From Deltaproteobacteria bacterium (lineage in GTDB: Bacteria; Myxococcota_A; Polyangia; Haliangiales; JADYYK01), in contig JADYYK010000084.1 of the NCBI GenBank assembly GCA_020853705.1, positions 1-64,000 of the forward strand: DNA of 64,000 bases, read 5' to 3'. Under the pieces are notes generated by a model that saw only the letters and a program-made list of their open reading frames with translations, did no database searches and had not been told where the DNA came from. Of this stretch, positions 1 to 8,546 are shown piece after piece. The stretch's first letter is position 1. Each line of letters opens with the position of its first letter. Made by a program: the position numbers and the translations under genes.

Positions 1-1
1 C

Positions 2-696
<695 letters not shown>

Positions 697-697
<1 letters not shown>

Positions 698-1083
698 TGA
701 GCGATGCGCCGCGCTACCAGTCGTTCGAGGACTTCTGGCCGTTCTACGTCACCGAGCACCGTCACCCGCTGAACCGCGCGCTGCACTTCGTGGGCAGCAC
801 CACGGCGGCGGCGTGCGCGTTGACCGGCGTGGTGACGCTGAACCCGCTGCTGGTCGCGGCGGCCCCGGTGGTCGGCTATGGCGCGGCCTGGATCGGCCAC
901 TTCTTCGTCGAGAAGAACAAGCCGGCCAGCTTCAAGTACCCGCTGTGGTCCTTCCGCGCCGACTGGGTCATGTGGTCGAAGATCATCCGGCGCCAGATGG
1001 CCGCCGAGCTGGAGCGCGCCGAGGAGATCATGGCGGCTCGCGAGGAGCGCGCCGCGCACCCCGGGCTGCACGCGGTGGCCTGA
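697..1083 (+). CDS. Mpo1-like (DUF962) membrane protein
   Basis: 128 residues. The opening FEDFWPFYVTEHRHPLNR and the later WIGHFFVEKNKPASF are typical of the DUF962/Mpo1 family, whose yeast member is an Fe-dependent dioxygenase in 2-hydroxy fatty acid breakdown. The histidines of HRHP and GHFFVEKN are the conserved metal-ligand positions. Two hydrophobic stretches lie near residues 30-65. The start at 697 is supported by AAGGAGG about 8 bases upstream and by the TGATG overlap with thiC. A second family member lies at 25208-25546. The bacterial substrate is unknown; family assignment is firm, reaction is inferred. Confidence 0.88.
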
Positions 1084-1400
1084 TGATGGCCGAGGTCATC
1101 AAGGCCAAGCTCCAGGCCGCGGTGGCGCCGCTGTACATGGAGCTCGTCAACGAGAGCTCGATGCACAACGTGCCGGCCGGGTCGGAGCTGCACTGGAACC
1201 TGATCGTGGTCTCGGCGGCGTTCGAGGGCCAGGGTCGCATCGACCGCCAGCGCCTGATCAACGCCGCGCTGGCCGAGGAGCTGCGCACCGGCAAGGTGCA
1301 CGCCCTGACCATGAAGACGATGACGCCCGCCGAGTGGCGCGCTGCCGGCGGCGACGTCGACAACACGGCGCCGCCGTGCAAGGGCGGCTCGAAGGCCTGA
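1083..1400 (+). CDS. BolA family protein
   Basis: 105 residues, the usual length of a BolA domain. The C-terminal half carries VHALTMKTMTPAEW, matching the family pattern H-x-L-x-x-K-T-x-T-P-x-E-W, and the N-terminal region ELHWNLIVVSAAFEG fits the class II KH-like fold. BolA proteins pair with monothiol glutaredoxins in iron-sulfur and iron handling. Two consecutive ATGs (1083 and 1086) are possible; the first overlaps the previous stop (TGATGATG), implying translational coupling. Co-transcription with thiC, an iron-sulfur enzyme, is suggestive but not proof of a joint role. Confidence 0.9.
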   Translation: MMAEVIKAKLQAAVAPLYMELVNESSMHNVPAGSELHWNLIVVSAAFEGQGRIDRQRLINAALAEELRTGKVHALTMKTMTPAEWRAAGGDVDNTAPPCKGGSKA

Positions 1401-1401
1401 C

Positions 1402-1878
1402 ATGACGGAGTCGGCCCAGGCCACCACTGAGGGGGGACTGGGTCCGTTGATAGGAGTGGCGCGCAAGCGCACCGGGCCGCTGCTGATCGGGGGCGCGGTG
1501 GTCGCGGTCGCGCTGGCCTGTGTGCTGTGGTGGGCCGGCGGGCGTCGTGGCGCGCACCCGGGGTCGCGCGCGGCCTCGGTGATGCTGCTGGCGATGACGG
1601 GAATCCTGCTCGGCCTGCACATCATCGGAAGGTGCCGGGTGCACGAGCACGGACTGGTCGGAGCCGGCGGCACCAGCGCCGGGGGCAGCGGCGGGGTGCT
1701 GCTGTTCGCCGACCTGCGCGCGATCCGCGAGGAGACCCGGGGCAAGACCCGGCTGTGGATCTTCGTCGATCGCCATGGTGCGATGCGCGCGCTGGACCAG
1801 GGCTGGCTGATGGACGACGCCGTGCGCACGCGCATCGAGGCCGAGCGCGCGCGGCTCGTCGCGGGAGGACAGACATGA
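1402..1878 (+). CDS. small two-helix membrane protein of unknown function
   Basis: 158 residues with no family I recognise. Two hydrophobic segments (about residues 26-45 and 58-75) predict a membrane hairpin, followed by a soluble C-terminal part with LLFADLRAIREETRG and LWIFVDRHGAM, which reads like a small PH-like or YcxB-like beta domain. It starts one base after the bolA stop and its own stop overlaps the next ATG (ATGA at 1875-1878), so it is the middle member of the + strand operon. Function unknown. Confidence 0.75.
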   Translation: MTESAQATTEGGLGPLIGVARKRTGPLLIGGAVVAVALACVLWWAGGRRGAHPGSRAASVMLLAMTGILLGLHIIGRCRVHEHGLVGAGGTSAGGSGGVLLFADLRAIREETRGKTRLWIFVDRHGAMRALDQGWLMDDAVRTRIEAERARLVAGGQT

Positions 1879-2900
1879 AGTACCGGACGCTGGGCGCCAG
1901 TGGAGCGCGGGTCTCGGAGCTGTGCCTGGGGGCGATGACCTTCGGCGAGGCCGACGAGAAGTCGATGATGCACAAGGTGTCGACCCCGGAGGCGGAGTCG
2001 CTGGCGCTGATGTCGCGCGCGCTGGAGGCGGGCGTCAACTTCTGGGACACCGCCAACGTGTACGGCCAGGACGGCCTCAGCGAGCGCGTCATCGGCAAGT
2101 GGTTCGCCGAGACCGGCAAGCGTCACGACGTCGTGCTGGCGACCAAGTGTCGCTTCGGCATGGGCCCCGGGCCCAACGATCGCGGCGCCAGCCGGCTGCA
2201 CATCAAGCGCGCGCTGGAGGACTCGCTGCGCCGCCTGGGCACCGACCACGTGGACCTGTACCAGATCCACATGCAGGACGCCCAGACGCCCGAGGACGAG
2301 GTCGTCGCTGCGATGGACGAGCTCACGCGCGAGGGCAAGATCCACTACTTCGGGGTCTCGAACTACGCGGCCTACCGGCTGGTCGAGAGCCTGTGGGCGT
2401 CCGATCGGCGCGGGCTGTCGCGCCTCGTGACGCTGCAGGCGCAGTACAACCTGATCGAGCGCAGCCTGGAGTTCGAGCACATCCCGGCGCTGCGTCGCTT
2501 CGGGCTGGGCCTGCTGCCCTGGTCACCGCTGGCCGGCGGCTTCCTGTCGGGCAAGTACCGGCGCGGCGCGGCGGCGCCCGCGGACTCGCGCCTGGGCATC
2601 AAGTCGCAACGCTTCGAGGGCGTCGACAAGGAGGCCAACTGGAAGATCCTCGACGTGCTGCTCGAGGTCGCCAAGGAGGTCGAGGCCAGCCCTGCCGCGG
2701 TCGCCCTGGCCTGGCTCTTGAAGCAACCGACGGTCTCGAGCGTCATCATCGGCGTGCGAACGGCGGCCCAGCTGGACGACAACCTGCGCGCAGCGGAGCT
2801 CTCGCTGCCCGAAGGGGCCATCGCCAAGCTGACCGCAGCCTCGGCGCCAACCCTGCATTATCCCTACGCATTCCTGAAGAACATCGACGGAAGGTGGTGA
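1875..2900 (+). CDS. aldo/keto reductase
   Basis: 341 residues, TIM-barrel NAD(P)H-dependent oxidoreductase of the AKR superfamily. The catalytic tetrad is readable: Asp58 and Tyr63 in FWDTANVYG, Lys91 in ATKCRFG and His132 in YQIHMQD. The later GVSNYAAYRL and the C-terminal SSVIIGVRTAAQLDDNL are the usual cofactor-binding segments. It resembles the YajO/Kv-beta-like open-chain group; the substrate cannot be read from sequence. The ATG lies in an ATGA overlap with the upstream membrane protein, with GGGAGGAC about 8 bases upstream. Confidence 0.93.
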   Translation: MKYRTLGASGARVSELCLGAMTFGEADEKSMMHKVSTPEAESLALMSRALEAGVNFWDTANVYGQDGLSERVIGKWFAETGKRHDVVLATKCRFGMGPGPNDRGASRLHIKRALEDSLRRLGTDHVDLYQIHMQDAQTPEDEVVAAMDELTREGKIHYFGVSNYAAYRLVESLWASDRRGLSRLVTLQAQYNLIERSLEFEHIPALRRFGLGLLPWSPLAGGFLSGKYRRGAAAPADSRLGIKSQRFEGVDKEANWKILDVLLEVAKEVEASPAAVALAWLLKQPTVSSVIIGVRTAAQLDDNLRAAELSLPEGAIAKLTAASAPTLHYPYAFLKNIDGRW

Positions 2901-2902
2901 CC

Positions 2903-3472
2903 ATGCGTGCCCTGCTGATGACCGGGATGACCCTGACCGTCCTGACTGGCGTGGCCCAGGCGGGCAAGACCCAGGCAGGCCCACCGCTGGCCCCACCCGC
3001 AATCCAGCAGGGCTGCGGCGCCGACGGCAAGCTGACCCCCGAGCTGGCCCGCCTCAAGCTCCCCGGCGCCAACAACCTGCAGCCCTGCCAGCCCGGCTCG
3101 ATCATCTTCGTCGACACCCTGGTCAAGAAGAAGAAGGTCGTCGGCTTCGTCGCCATCGGCCCCGGCTACAAGGTCGGTCGCGTCTATGTCGCCGGCACCC
3201 CCGCCGACGACACCGCCGCCCTGACCAAGCTCATCCCCAAGAAGCCCACCGACGCCGACCTCATCAACCTCCTCACCGCCGCCCTCCTGCTCTCCAAGAA
3301 CCTGTCCTACGAGAACATCACCTGGGCCCCCGCCCCCGCCCCCCAGATCACCGCCCGCGCCCACACCGGCGCCGCCAACTGCGGCGCCACCCAGACCCTC
3401 ACCATCGCCTTCACCAAGAACACCCTCACCCTCACCAGCACCCCCGCCCCCGGCTCCACCCCCTGCCGCTGA
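2903..3472 (+). CDS. secreted protein of unknown function
   Basis: 189 residues. Residues 1-20 form a signal peptide (MRALLMTGMTLTVLTGVAQA, cleavage likely after AQA). The mature part has four cysteines, a central KKKKVVGFVAIGPGYKVG stretch and a Pro/Thr-rich tail; no domain recognised. It starts two bases after the aldo/keto reductase stop with AAGGTGG upstream, so it probably ends the thiC operon. The second half is unusually C-rich at third codon positions. Probably periplasmic or extracellular. Confidence 0.75.
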   Translation: MRALLMTGMTLTVLTGVAQAGKTQAGPPLAPPAIQQGCGADGKLTPELARLKLPGANNLQPCQPGSIIFVDTLVKKKKVVGFVAIGPGYKVGRVYVAGTPADDTAALTKLIPKKPTDADLINLLTAALLLSKNLSYENITWAPAPAPQITARAHTGAANCGATQTLTIAFTKNTLTLTSTPAPGSTPCR

Positions 3473-3570
3473 CCCACGATCTTGATCTAGCCCATCGTAC
3501 CCCGACCACCCCGAAGAACCCCACGAAGTCGGCACTGGCGACGGCCACTCGCCCCGACCCAATCCATAGG

Positions 3571-3596
3571 CGATTGCACAAACCCGGTCGGCGGAG
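3571..3596. repeat. 26-bp direct repeat, copy 1
   Basis: Begins CGATTGCACAAACCCGGTCG and ends GCGGAG. It is identical to 3623-3648, 52 bases downstream. Each copy is preceded by a related GGCCACTC-C-CCCGA segment, so the real repeating unit may be nearer 50 bases. Confidence 0.85.
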
Positions 3597-3622
3597 CGGC
3601 CAGTGGTAGCGGCCACTCTCCC

Positions 3623-3648
3623 CGATTGCACAAACCCGGTCGGCGGAG
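3623..3648. repeat. 26-bp direct repeat, copy 2
   Basis: Identical to 3571-3596. It is followed immediately by the left arm of the long inverted repeat (3655-3701). Confidence 0.85.
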
Positions 3649-3654
3649 AGGTGG

Positions 3655-3847
3655 GCGGAGCGGTTGGTGGGCGGAGCGAATGCGTGTGTATGGGTCCGCG
3701 CGCAGTTCCGCAGGGCGACGGGAGCGCCGCCCGAGCACAGGTCCCCTCTCGCCTCTCCCCGACGCACGCCACCGACTCAGTTCGCCCGAGGACTGTCTGA
3801 GCACGGACCCATACACATGCAGTCGCGGAGCCCACCAACCGCGGAGC
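3655..3847. repeat. long imperfect inverted repeat, MITE-like
   Basis: The left arm (about 3655-3701) contains GCGGTTGGTGGGC and GTGTGTATGGGTCCG. The right arm (about 3801-3847) is its near reverse complement, with CGGACCCATACACATG and GCCCACCAACCGC. The arms are about 45 bases with a few mismatches and enclose about 100 bases. No transposase is present, so this could be a miniature inverted-repeat element or a large hairpin in the 3' region of two convergent transcripts. Confidence 0.65.
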
Positions 3848-3912
3848 CCACCGGGCCCTGACCAGTGAACCGAGTGAACCGAATGGACCGAACGGACCGA
3901 GGCTACTGCTCG

Positions 3913-5328
3913 CTACTGCTCGTAAGCCCCCCGGTCGACCCCCGCGCCGCTCGGCCGCGCCTTCTGATCCAGGTCGTGCATCGGCGCGCCATCGGCGCTG
4001 CCGCTGTCGATCGCCGGGCTGCCCGCCATCAGGTGGTAGTCGCTGCTGTTGCCGCTGTCCGGCTTCACGAACTTCGGATCCACCGCCAGCGCCATGGTGT
4101 CAGGCGTGAGCCCCGCGGCGACGTCAGCGCGCGTGATCTCGGTGTTGCCGCCCTTGATCTGGCGGTCCTCCTTGGCGAAGTACAGGTTGCCGGCGCCGGT
4201 CACGACCACGTCGTCGTCATAGGTGTTGCCGTCAGTGTTGCCGGCGAAGATGTTGTTGCGTAGCAGCAGCGTGGTGCGCTGGTTGCCGTTGTCCTGGTAC
4301 ACCGCGAGGCCGGCCAGGTGGTTGTCGGCCGAGGTGCAGTTGACCATCTGGTACATGGCGCTCACGGCCTCCTGCAGCTCGAAGCCGTTGTTGTTGTGGA
4401 ACGCCAGCGAGTTCTCCAGGCGGGTCATGCCGCCGCCCCAGATCTTGAAGCCGCCGCCCGAGTTGCCGTAGGCCAGCGAGTCCTTGACGATGATGTTCGA
4501 GCCCTTGATGTCGAAGCCGTCGGTCAGGTTGTTGCGGAACACGCTGCGGATGACCTGCCAGTTGGTGGTGTCCATCTCGGCGCCCAGGCCGTCGTTGGGG
4601 CCGCCGAAGGTGAACTCGGTGGCCGGGCCGCAGGCGCGCCCGCTGCCCATGGTGTAGCCCGAGCACTCGACCATGGTGCCGACGATGGCGATGTTGGTGC
4701 ACGGCCCCGGTGTGCAGTCGATGCCGATGACGTTGTGGTGGATCCAGGAGTCGCGCAGCAGCAGCCGGTCGACCCGGTTCCACCACATCTTGTTGGAGTT
4801 CACGACCTCGATGTTGATGAGCTGCACGTCCTTGGCGCCCAGGATGGTCAGCGCCTCGGCGGTGCGGGACGAGCTCTGCAGCTGCAGGTTGGCGACGCGC
4901 ACGAAGCTGGCGGTCGACAGCAGCTGCAGCTCGCCGACCAGCTTGGCGCCGCGCGCAGGGTCGAGACCCACCAGCGAGATCCAGCCATTGTTGGAGCCCG
5001 CCTTCGACATCTTGGGGTCTTCGCGGTAGGTGCCGGCGGCGATGCAGCCGGCCTGACCGGCCTCCAGCTTCGACAGCGCCGCGGTCACCGTTTTCCACGC
5101 CGTGTTGGGGCTGAGGCCGTCGGCGCTGTCGTTGCCGGTGGTCGCGATGAAGCGCGTGTTCGGCCCGGGATCGCACAGGTGCGAGATGTCCGGGTTCAGC
5201 TCCGGCGGATCGTTCCCGATCGGGATGCCGCTGTCACTGCTGTCGTCATCATCACCGCTGGTGCCCGAGCCGCCGCAACCGGCCAGCGCGAGCGTGAACG
5301 CGAGTACGAGTCCTCCGTAAAACCGCAT
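3913..5328 (-). CDS. parallel beta-helix lipoprotein with choice-of-anchor Q-like end
   Basis: 471 residues. The N terminus [20 protein letters not shown] is a lipoprotein signal with lipobox LAGC (Cys18), followed by an Asp/Ser-rich spacer. [18 protein letters not shown] opens a right-handed parallel beta-helix of the pectate-lyase/DUF1565 type, with repeated N-N/G-turn rungs through residue 400. The C terminus [13 protein letters not shown] to DRGAYEQ is the choice-of-anchor Q signature. Probably surface-exposed; polysaccharide binding or lysis is possible, but no catalytic residues are identified. A TAGCCT hexamer 6 bases before the ATG suggests a leaderless transcript. Its start lies only 16 bases from the divergent aroC start. 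Confidence 0.88.
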   Translation of the reverse strand: MRFYGGLVLAFTLALAGCGGSGTSGDDDDSSDSGIPIGNDPPELNPDISHLCDPGPNTRFIATTGNDSADGLSPNTAWKTVTAALSKLEAGQAGCIAAGTYREDPKMSKAGSNNGWISLVGLDPARGAKLVGELQLLSTASFVRVANLQLQSSSRTAEALTILGAKDVQLINIEVVNSNKMWWNRVDRLLLRDSWIHHNVIGIDCTPGPCTNIAIVGTMVECSGYTMGSGRACGPATEFTFGGPNDGLGAEMDTTNWQVIRSVFRNNLTDGFDIKGSNIIVKDSLAYGNSGGGFKIWGGGMTRLENSLAFHNNNGFELQEAVSAMYQMVNCTSADNHLAGLAVYQDNGNQRTTLLLRNNIFAGNTDGNTYDDDVVVTGAGNLYFAKEDRQIKGGNTEITRADVAAGLTPDTMALAVDPKFVKPDSGNSSDYHLMAGSPAIDSGSADGAPMHDLDQKARPSGAGVDRGAYEQ

Positions 5329-5334
5329 CCCTGG

Positions 5335-5340
5335 AGGCTA
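5335..5340 (-). promoter_or_regulatory. -10-like TAGCCT of the beta-helix lipoprotein gene
   Basis: The hexamer reads TAGCCT on the minus strand and ends 6 bases before the ATG at 5328. The same DNA holds the GGAGG ribosome site of aroC on the other strand (5333-5337). Confidence 0.45.
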
Positions 5341-5344
5341 CACG

Positions 5345-6439
5345 ATGCTACGCTGCAGCGGAATGGGCAGCGTTTTCGGCACTGTGTTCCGGGTCACGAC
5401 GTTCGGTGAGTCACACGGTCCCGCGGTCGGCTGCGTCATCGACGGCTGCCCGCCGCGCATCGCGCTCGACGTCGCCGAGGTGCAGCGCGAGCTGGATCGG
5501 CGTCGCCCCGGGCAGTCGCGCATCGTGACCCAGCGCCAGGAGGAGGATCGCGTCGAGATCCTGTCTGGCGTGCAGGACGGCGTCACCCTGGGCACCTCGA
5601 TCGCGCTCATGGTCCGCAACCAGGACCAGAAGAGCAGCGACTACGAAGAGATGCGGACCAAGTACCGGCCCTCGCACGCGGACTACACCTACCAGGCCAA
5701 GTATGGCGTGCGGGCCTGGCAGGGCGGCGGTCGCGCCAGCGCGCGCGAGACCATCGGCCGCGTCGCCGCCGGTGCGGTGGCCAAGAAGGTGCTGGCCTCG
5801 GTCGGCGCCGAGGTGCTGGCCTGGGTGCGCACCGTGGCCGACCTCGAGGCCAGCGTGGACCCGGCCACCGTCACCGCCGCCGCGGTCGAGGCCAACATCG
5901 TGCGCTGCCCCGACGCCGCCGTCGCCGAGCGCATGATCGCGCTGATCGACGAGGTGCGCAAAGCCGGCGACTCCGTTGGGGGCGTGGTCGAGGTGGTCGC
6001 GCGCGGCGTCCCCGTCGGCCTCGGCGACCCGGTGTTCGACAAGCTGGAGGCCGACCTCGGCAAGGCGCTGCTGTCGTTGCCCGCGTGCAAGGGTCTCGAG
6101 GTCGGCAGCGGCTTCGCCGGCACGCGCATGCGCGGCAGCCAGCACAACGACCCCTTCTACAACGAGGCCGGCCGCATCCGCACCCGCAGCAACCACAGCG
6201 GAGGCATCCAGGGCGGCATCTCCAACGGCGAGCCCATCCTGCTGCGCGCCGCCTTCAAGCCCACCGCGACCATCCTGCGCGACCAGGACACCGTCGACGA
6301 GTCCGGCGCCGCCGTGGTGCTGCACCCGCGCGGCCGCCACGATCCCTGCGTGCTGCCGCGCGCGGTGCCCATCGTCGAGGCCATGGTCGCCCTGGTCCTG
6401 TGCGACCACCTGCTGCGCCAGCGCGCGCAGTGCGGCTGA
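5345..6439 (+). CDS. aroC: chorismate synthase
   Basis: 364 residues, full length. AroC removes phosphate from EPSP to give chorismate, the last step of the shikimate pathway, using reduced FMN. Family signatures are [12 protein letters not shown] near the N terminus, [19 protein letters not shown] mid-protein and [12 protein letters not shown] with [13 protein letters not shown] further on. GGAGG at 5333-5337 sits 7 bases before ATG 5345, favouring this start; the second ATG (5363, MGSVFG) matches the usual family start, so six extra residues are possible. The gene stands alone, divergent from the beta-helix lipoprotein, so its promoter must lie inside that gene. Confidence 0.96.
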   Translation: MLRCSGMGSVFGTVFRVTTFGESHGPAVGCVIDGCPPRIALDVAEVQRELDRRRPGQSRIVTQRQEEDRVEILSGVQDGVTLGTSIALMVRNQDQKSSDYEEMRTKYRPSHADYTYQAKYGVRAWQGGGRASARETIGRVAAGAVAKKVLASVGAEVLAWVRTVADLEASVDPATVTAAAVEANIVRCPDAAVAERMIALIDEVRKAGDSVGGVVEVVARGVPVGLGDPVFDKLEADLGKALLSLPACKGLEVGSGFAGTRMRGSQHNDPFYNEAGRIRTRSNHSGGIQGGISNGEPILLRAAFKPTATILRDQDTVDESGAAVVLHPRGRHDPCVLPRAVPIVEAMVALVLCDHLLRQRAQCG

Positions 6440-6451
6440 GTCGCCCGGCGC

Positions 6452-6757
6452 TCAGCGCAGTCGGCCCAGCAAGGGGCGGCGTTCGCCGCGCACGACGTGC
6501 ACGATGACCAGGGCGGCGCCCTCGCGGCGGTACATGATGCGGCACGGCGGCACCACCAGCTCGCGGTAGCGTGAGCCCGGCGCCTCGGGCACGTGGCGGC
6601 CCATGCGCGGGCGCGCGCGCAGGAGCTCGAGCCGTTCCAGCACGCGGCGCACCAGCTCGGCAGCAGCCGCGGGAGAGTCCCGGGCGATCCAGGCGGCGAT
6701 GTCGTCGAGATCGTCGAGCGCTGGCGCGGTCCAGCTCAGCGTCCTGGGGTCAGCCAT
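6452..6757 (-). CDS. RelE/ParE-family toxin
   Basis: 101 residues, the normal size for a ParE/RelE-fold toxin. It begins with LSWTAPALDDLDDIAAWIA, the usual ParE opening helix, and has RARPRMGRHVPE and YRELVVPPCRIMYR followed by VIVHVVRGER, matching the family pattern R-x-G-R followed by Y-R-I-x-Y-x and V-H-x-R. ParE members poison gyrase and RelE members cleave ribosome-bound mRNA; the Y-R-I-x-Y core fits ParE better. The start overlaps the antitoxin end by 22 bases, the usual antitoxin-first order. Confidence 0.88.
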   Translation of the reverse strand: MADPRTLSWTAPALDDLDDIAAWIARDSPAAAAELVRRVLERLELLRARPRMGRHVPEAPGSRYRELVVPPCRIMYRREGAALVIVHVVRGERRPLLGRLR

Positions 6758-7011
6758 CGTGACAGCCGGCGGGTGGCCTTGGCGTGGCTGACCACCCGGC
6801 CCTCGGCCAGGGCGCGCTCGCCGCGGGCGAGGCCGTCCAGCACCTCGAGGCGGCGCACCATGTCGTCATAGCTGTCCACGTCGAGCAGGACCGCGGCCGA
6901 GCGGCCGTGTTCGGTGATCAGCACCGGCACACGATCAGCCTTCAGCCTGGTGATGATCTGGGTCGCGCGGCGCTTGACCTCGGTGACGGGCTTGAGACGG
7001 GGCGTGGCCAC
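6736..7011 (-). CDS. Phd/YefM-family antitoxin
   Basis: 91 residues. LKPVTEVKRRATQIITRLK and PVLITEHGRSAAVLLDVDSYDDM are the hallmarks of the Phd/YefM DNA-binding antitoxin fold; the C-terminal RVVSHAKATRRLSRW would be the toxin-binding tail. It neutralises the downstream toxin and should repress its own promoter. The start is GTG at 7011 with no visible ribosome site; the palindrome 7013-7030 abuts the codon, so the mRNA may be leaderless or the real start may lie downstream. Confidence 0.87.
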   Translation of the reverse strand: MATPRLKPVTEVKRRATQIITRLKADRVPVLITEHGRSAAVLLDVDSYDDMVRRLEVLDGLARGERALAEGRVVSHAKATRRLSRWLTPGR

Positions 7012-7012
7012 A

Positions 7013-7030
7013 GTGATACTTTTGTATCAC
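7013..7030. promoter_or_regulatory. palindromic operator of the toxin-antitoxin pair
   Basis: GTGATACTTTTGTATCAC is a perfect inverted repeat with 7-base arms and a 4-base centre. It lies one base from the antitoxin GTG and 30 bases before the divergent GAF gene. Phd-type antitoxins bind such sites to autoregulate; binding here is inferred from position. Confidence 0.65.
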
Positions 7031-7059
7031 ATTTCCCGGGCCGCGCTCGCGGCGGGCGT

Positions 7060-8503
7060 ATGATGACGAGCATGACTGACGACGGGGCTCCAGGGGCCCT
7101 CGCCGATCCGGCCCGGCTGAAGCTCCTGGCCGCGACCCACCTGCTCGACAGCGCGCCCGAGGAGGTCTTCGACCGGCTGACCCGGCTGACCGCGCGGCTG
7201 TTCGAGGTGCCGGTCGCGATGCTGTCGTTCCTCGACGACAAGCGACAGTTCTTCAAGAGCGTGATCGGCCTCGGCGAGCAGCTCACCGCCGCGCGCGGGG
7301 TGCCGCTGCAGTTTTCCATCTGTCAGCACGTGGTCGAGGATCACGCGCCGATGCTGGTCGAGGACGCCCGCCTGCACCCGCTGCTCAAGGACACCGCCGC
7401 GGTGACCAGGCTGGGCATGGTGGCCTACGTCGGCGTGCCGCTGCGGGTCGGCCCCGGCGCGCTGCCGCTGGGCGTGCTGTGCGCGGCCGACCACAGGCCG
7501 CGGCGCTGGCGCCGATCAGGCCGCGCTGGAGGATCTGGCCGCCGGCGCGGTGTCGGAGATCGAGCTGCGCCTGGCCGCCGACGCCCTGCGCGAGCAGACC
7601 GAGATCATGCACGCGGTGCTCGACGACATGGCCGACGCGGTGATCGCGGTCGACACCAGCGGCGGGCTGATCTTGCACAACCGCGCCGCCCTCGCCCTGT
7701 TCGGGCCGGAGGCGAAGACCTTGCCGCCCAGCGAGTGGATCGGCCAGCTCGGCCTGTTTCACACCGATGGCGTCACGCCGCTGCAGCACGACAGGCTGCC
7801 GCTGGTGCGCGCCATGCGCGGCGACGCCAGCGACGGCTTCGAGGCGCTCATCCGCTCGCCCGCGCACCCCGAGGGCATCCCGACCAGCACCAGCGCGCGC
7901 CCGCTGCGTCGCGCCGACGGCAGCCTGCGCGGCGGCGTCAGCGTCATCCGCGACATGACCATGCAGCGCCGCGCCACCGAGGCGCTGACCCGGCACGCCC
8001 AGGACATGCGCGGCCAGGCCACCATCGACGAGCTGACCGGCCTCGGCAACCGGCGCGGCTTCGTCACGCTGGCCGGGCGCCAGCTCCAGGCCGCGGCCAG
8101 CGCGTCCCGCCCGGTGCTGCTGCTGCTGGCCGAGCTGGCCAACCTCCCCGCGCTGGAGGCCCAGGGCCAGGATGCCGTCGACGCCGCCGTCGTCGAGCTG
8201 GCCTGGCTGCTCAATGACGTCTTCCGCGACAGCGACGTGGTGGCCCGCCTGCGCGAGAACGAGTTCGCGGCGCTGACCCCGGGCCTCGATGACGCGGAGA
8301 TCCTGCTGGCACGCGTGCGTCGCCGCCTGGCCGAGCGCAACGACGCCGCCGCCACCGACCCCGACCTGCCGCGCGCCCCGCTGCACCTGACCCTGGCCGT
8401 GGTGGCGCACGGCCACGGCGAGTCGATCGAGGCGCTGCTGGTGCGCGCTGACGCCGAGCTGCACGCGCAGCGCGCGCGCCAGGCCGCCACCAGCGCGGGC
8501 TGA
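7060..8503 (+). pseudogene. GAF-PAS-degenerate GGDEF signalling protein, frameshifted
   Basis: The first reading frame (ATG 7060) encodes a GAF domain opening (LLDSAPEEVFDRLTRLTARLF, LDDKRQFFKS, LPLGVLCAADHRP), then meets low-quality Arg-rich sequence. Homology resumes in the next frame around 7511-7517 (DQAALEDLAAGAVSEIEL), so one extra C near 7510-7513, or two missing bases, breaks a gene of about 480 residues. The second half carries a PAS-like segment (ILHNRAALALFG) and a GGDEF remnant with DELTGLGNRRGF, but the signature is ENEF instead of GGDEF, so it should not make cyclic di-GMP. Sequencing error and true decay cannot be separated here. Confidence 0.7.
7550..8503 (+). CDS. 3' fragment: PAS and degenerate GGDEF domain protein
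   Basis: The open frame downstream of the shift, from GTG 7550, would encode 317 residues. It holds a short helical linker, a PAS-like domain (residues 20-140) and a GGDEF-fold domain (residues 150-315) with DELTGLGNRRGF but ENEF at the active site. If translated alone it would lack the GAF sensor. No ribosome site is evident at 7550. More likely the tail of the broken 7060 gene. Confidence 0.5.
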   Translation: MSEIELRLAADALREQTEIMHAVLDDMADAVIAVDTSGGLILHNRAALALFGPEAKTLPPSEWIGQLGLFHTDGVTPLQHDRLPLVRAMRGDASDGFEALIRSPAHPEGIPTSTSARPLRRADGSLRGGVSVIRDMTMQRRATEALTRHAQDMRGQATIDELTGLGNRRGFVTLAGRQLQAAASASRPVLLLLAELANLPALEAQGQDAVDAAVVELAWLLNDVFRDSDVVARLRENEFAALTPGLDDAEILLARVRRRLAERNDAAATDPDLPRAPLHLTLAVVAHGHGESIEALLVRADAELHAQRARQAATSAG

Positions 8504-8546
8504 GGTCAGGTCAGGTCGAGCGGGAGTCGAGCCCGAAGGGGGAACG

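Larger units (their letters stand above)
3473..3912. other. gene-free stretch with repeats
   Basis: About 440 bases between the convergent ends of the secreted-protein gene and the beta-helix lipoprotein gene. No ORF here looks coding: the small frames are low-complexity shadows of the repeats. It holds a 26-bp direct repeat, a long imperfect inverted repeat, and the short alternating gaaccga/ggaccga string near 3866-3900. No T-rich intrinsic terminator is evident. Confidence 0.7.

Noticed and set aside
876..2480. 534-residue open frame on the minus strand opposite BolA and the aldo/keto reductase
   Set aside because: It is antisense to two well-supported genes, has no domain, and its composition (Arg/Ala/Gln-rich) is that of a reverse-frame shadow in GC-rich DNA.
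3571..3850. CRISPR array
   Set aside because: Only two direct repeats with one 26-base gap, no third copy and no cas gene.
7495..7520. Programmed +1 frameshift
   Set aside because: No slippery motif or stop-codon context typical of programmed shifts; a point insertion or sequencing error is simpler.
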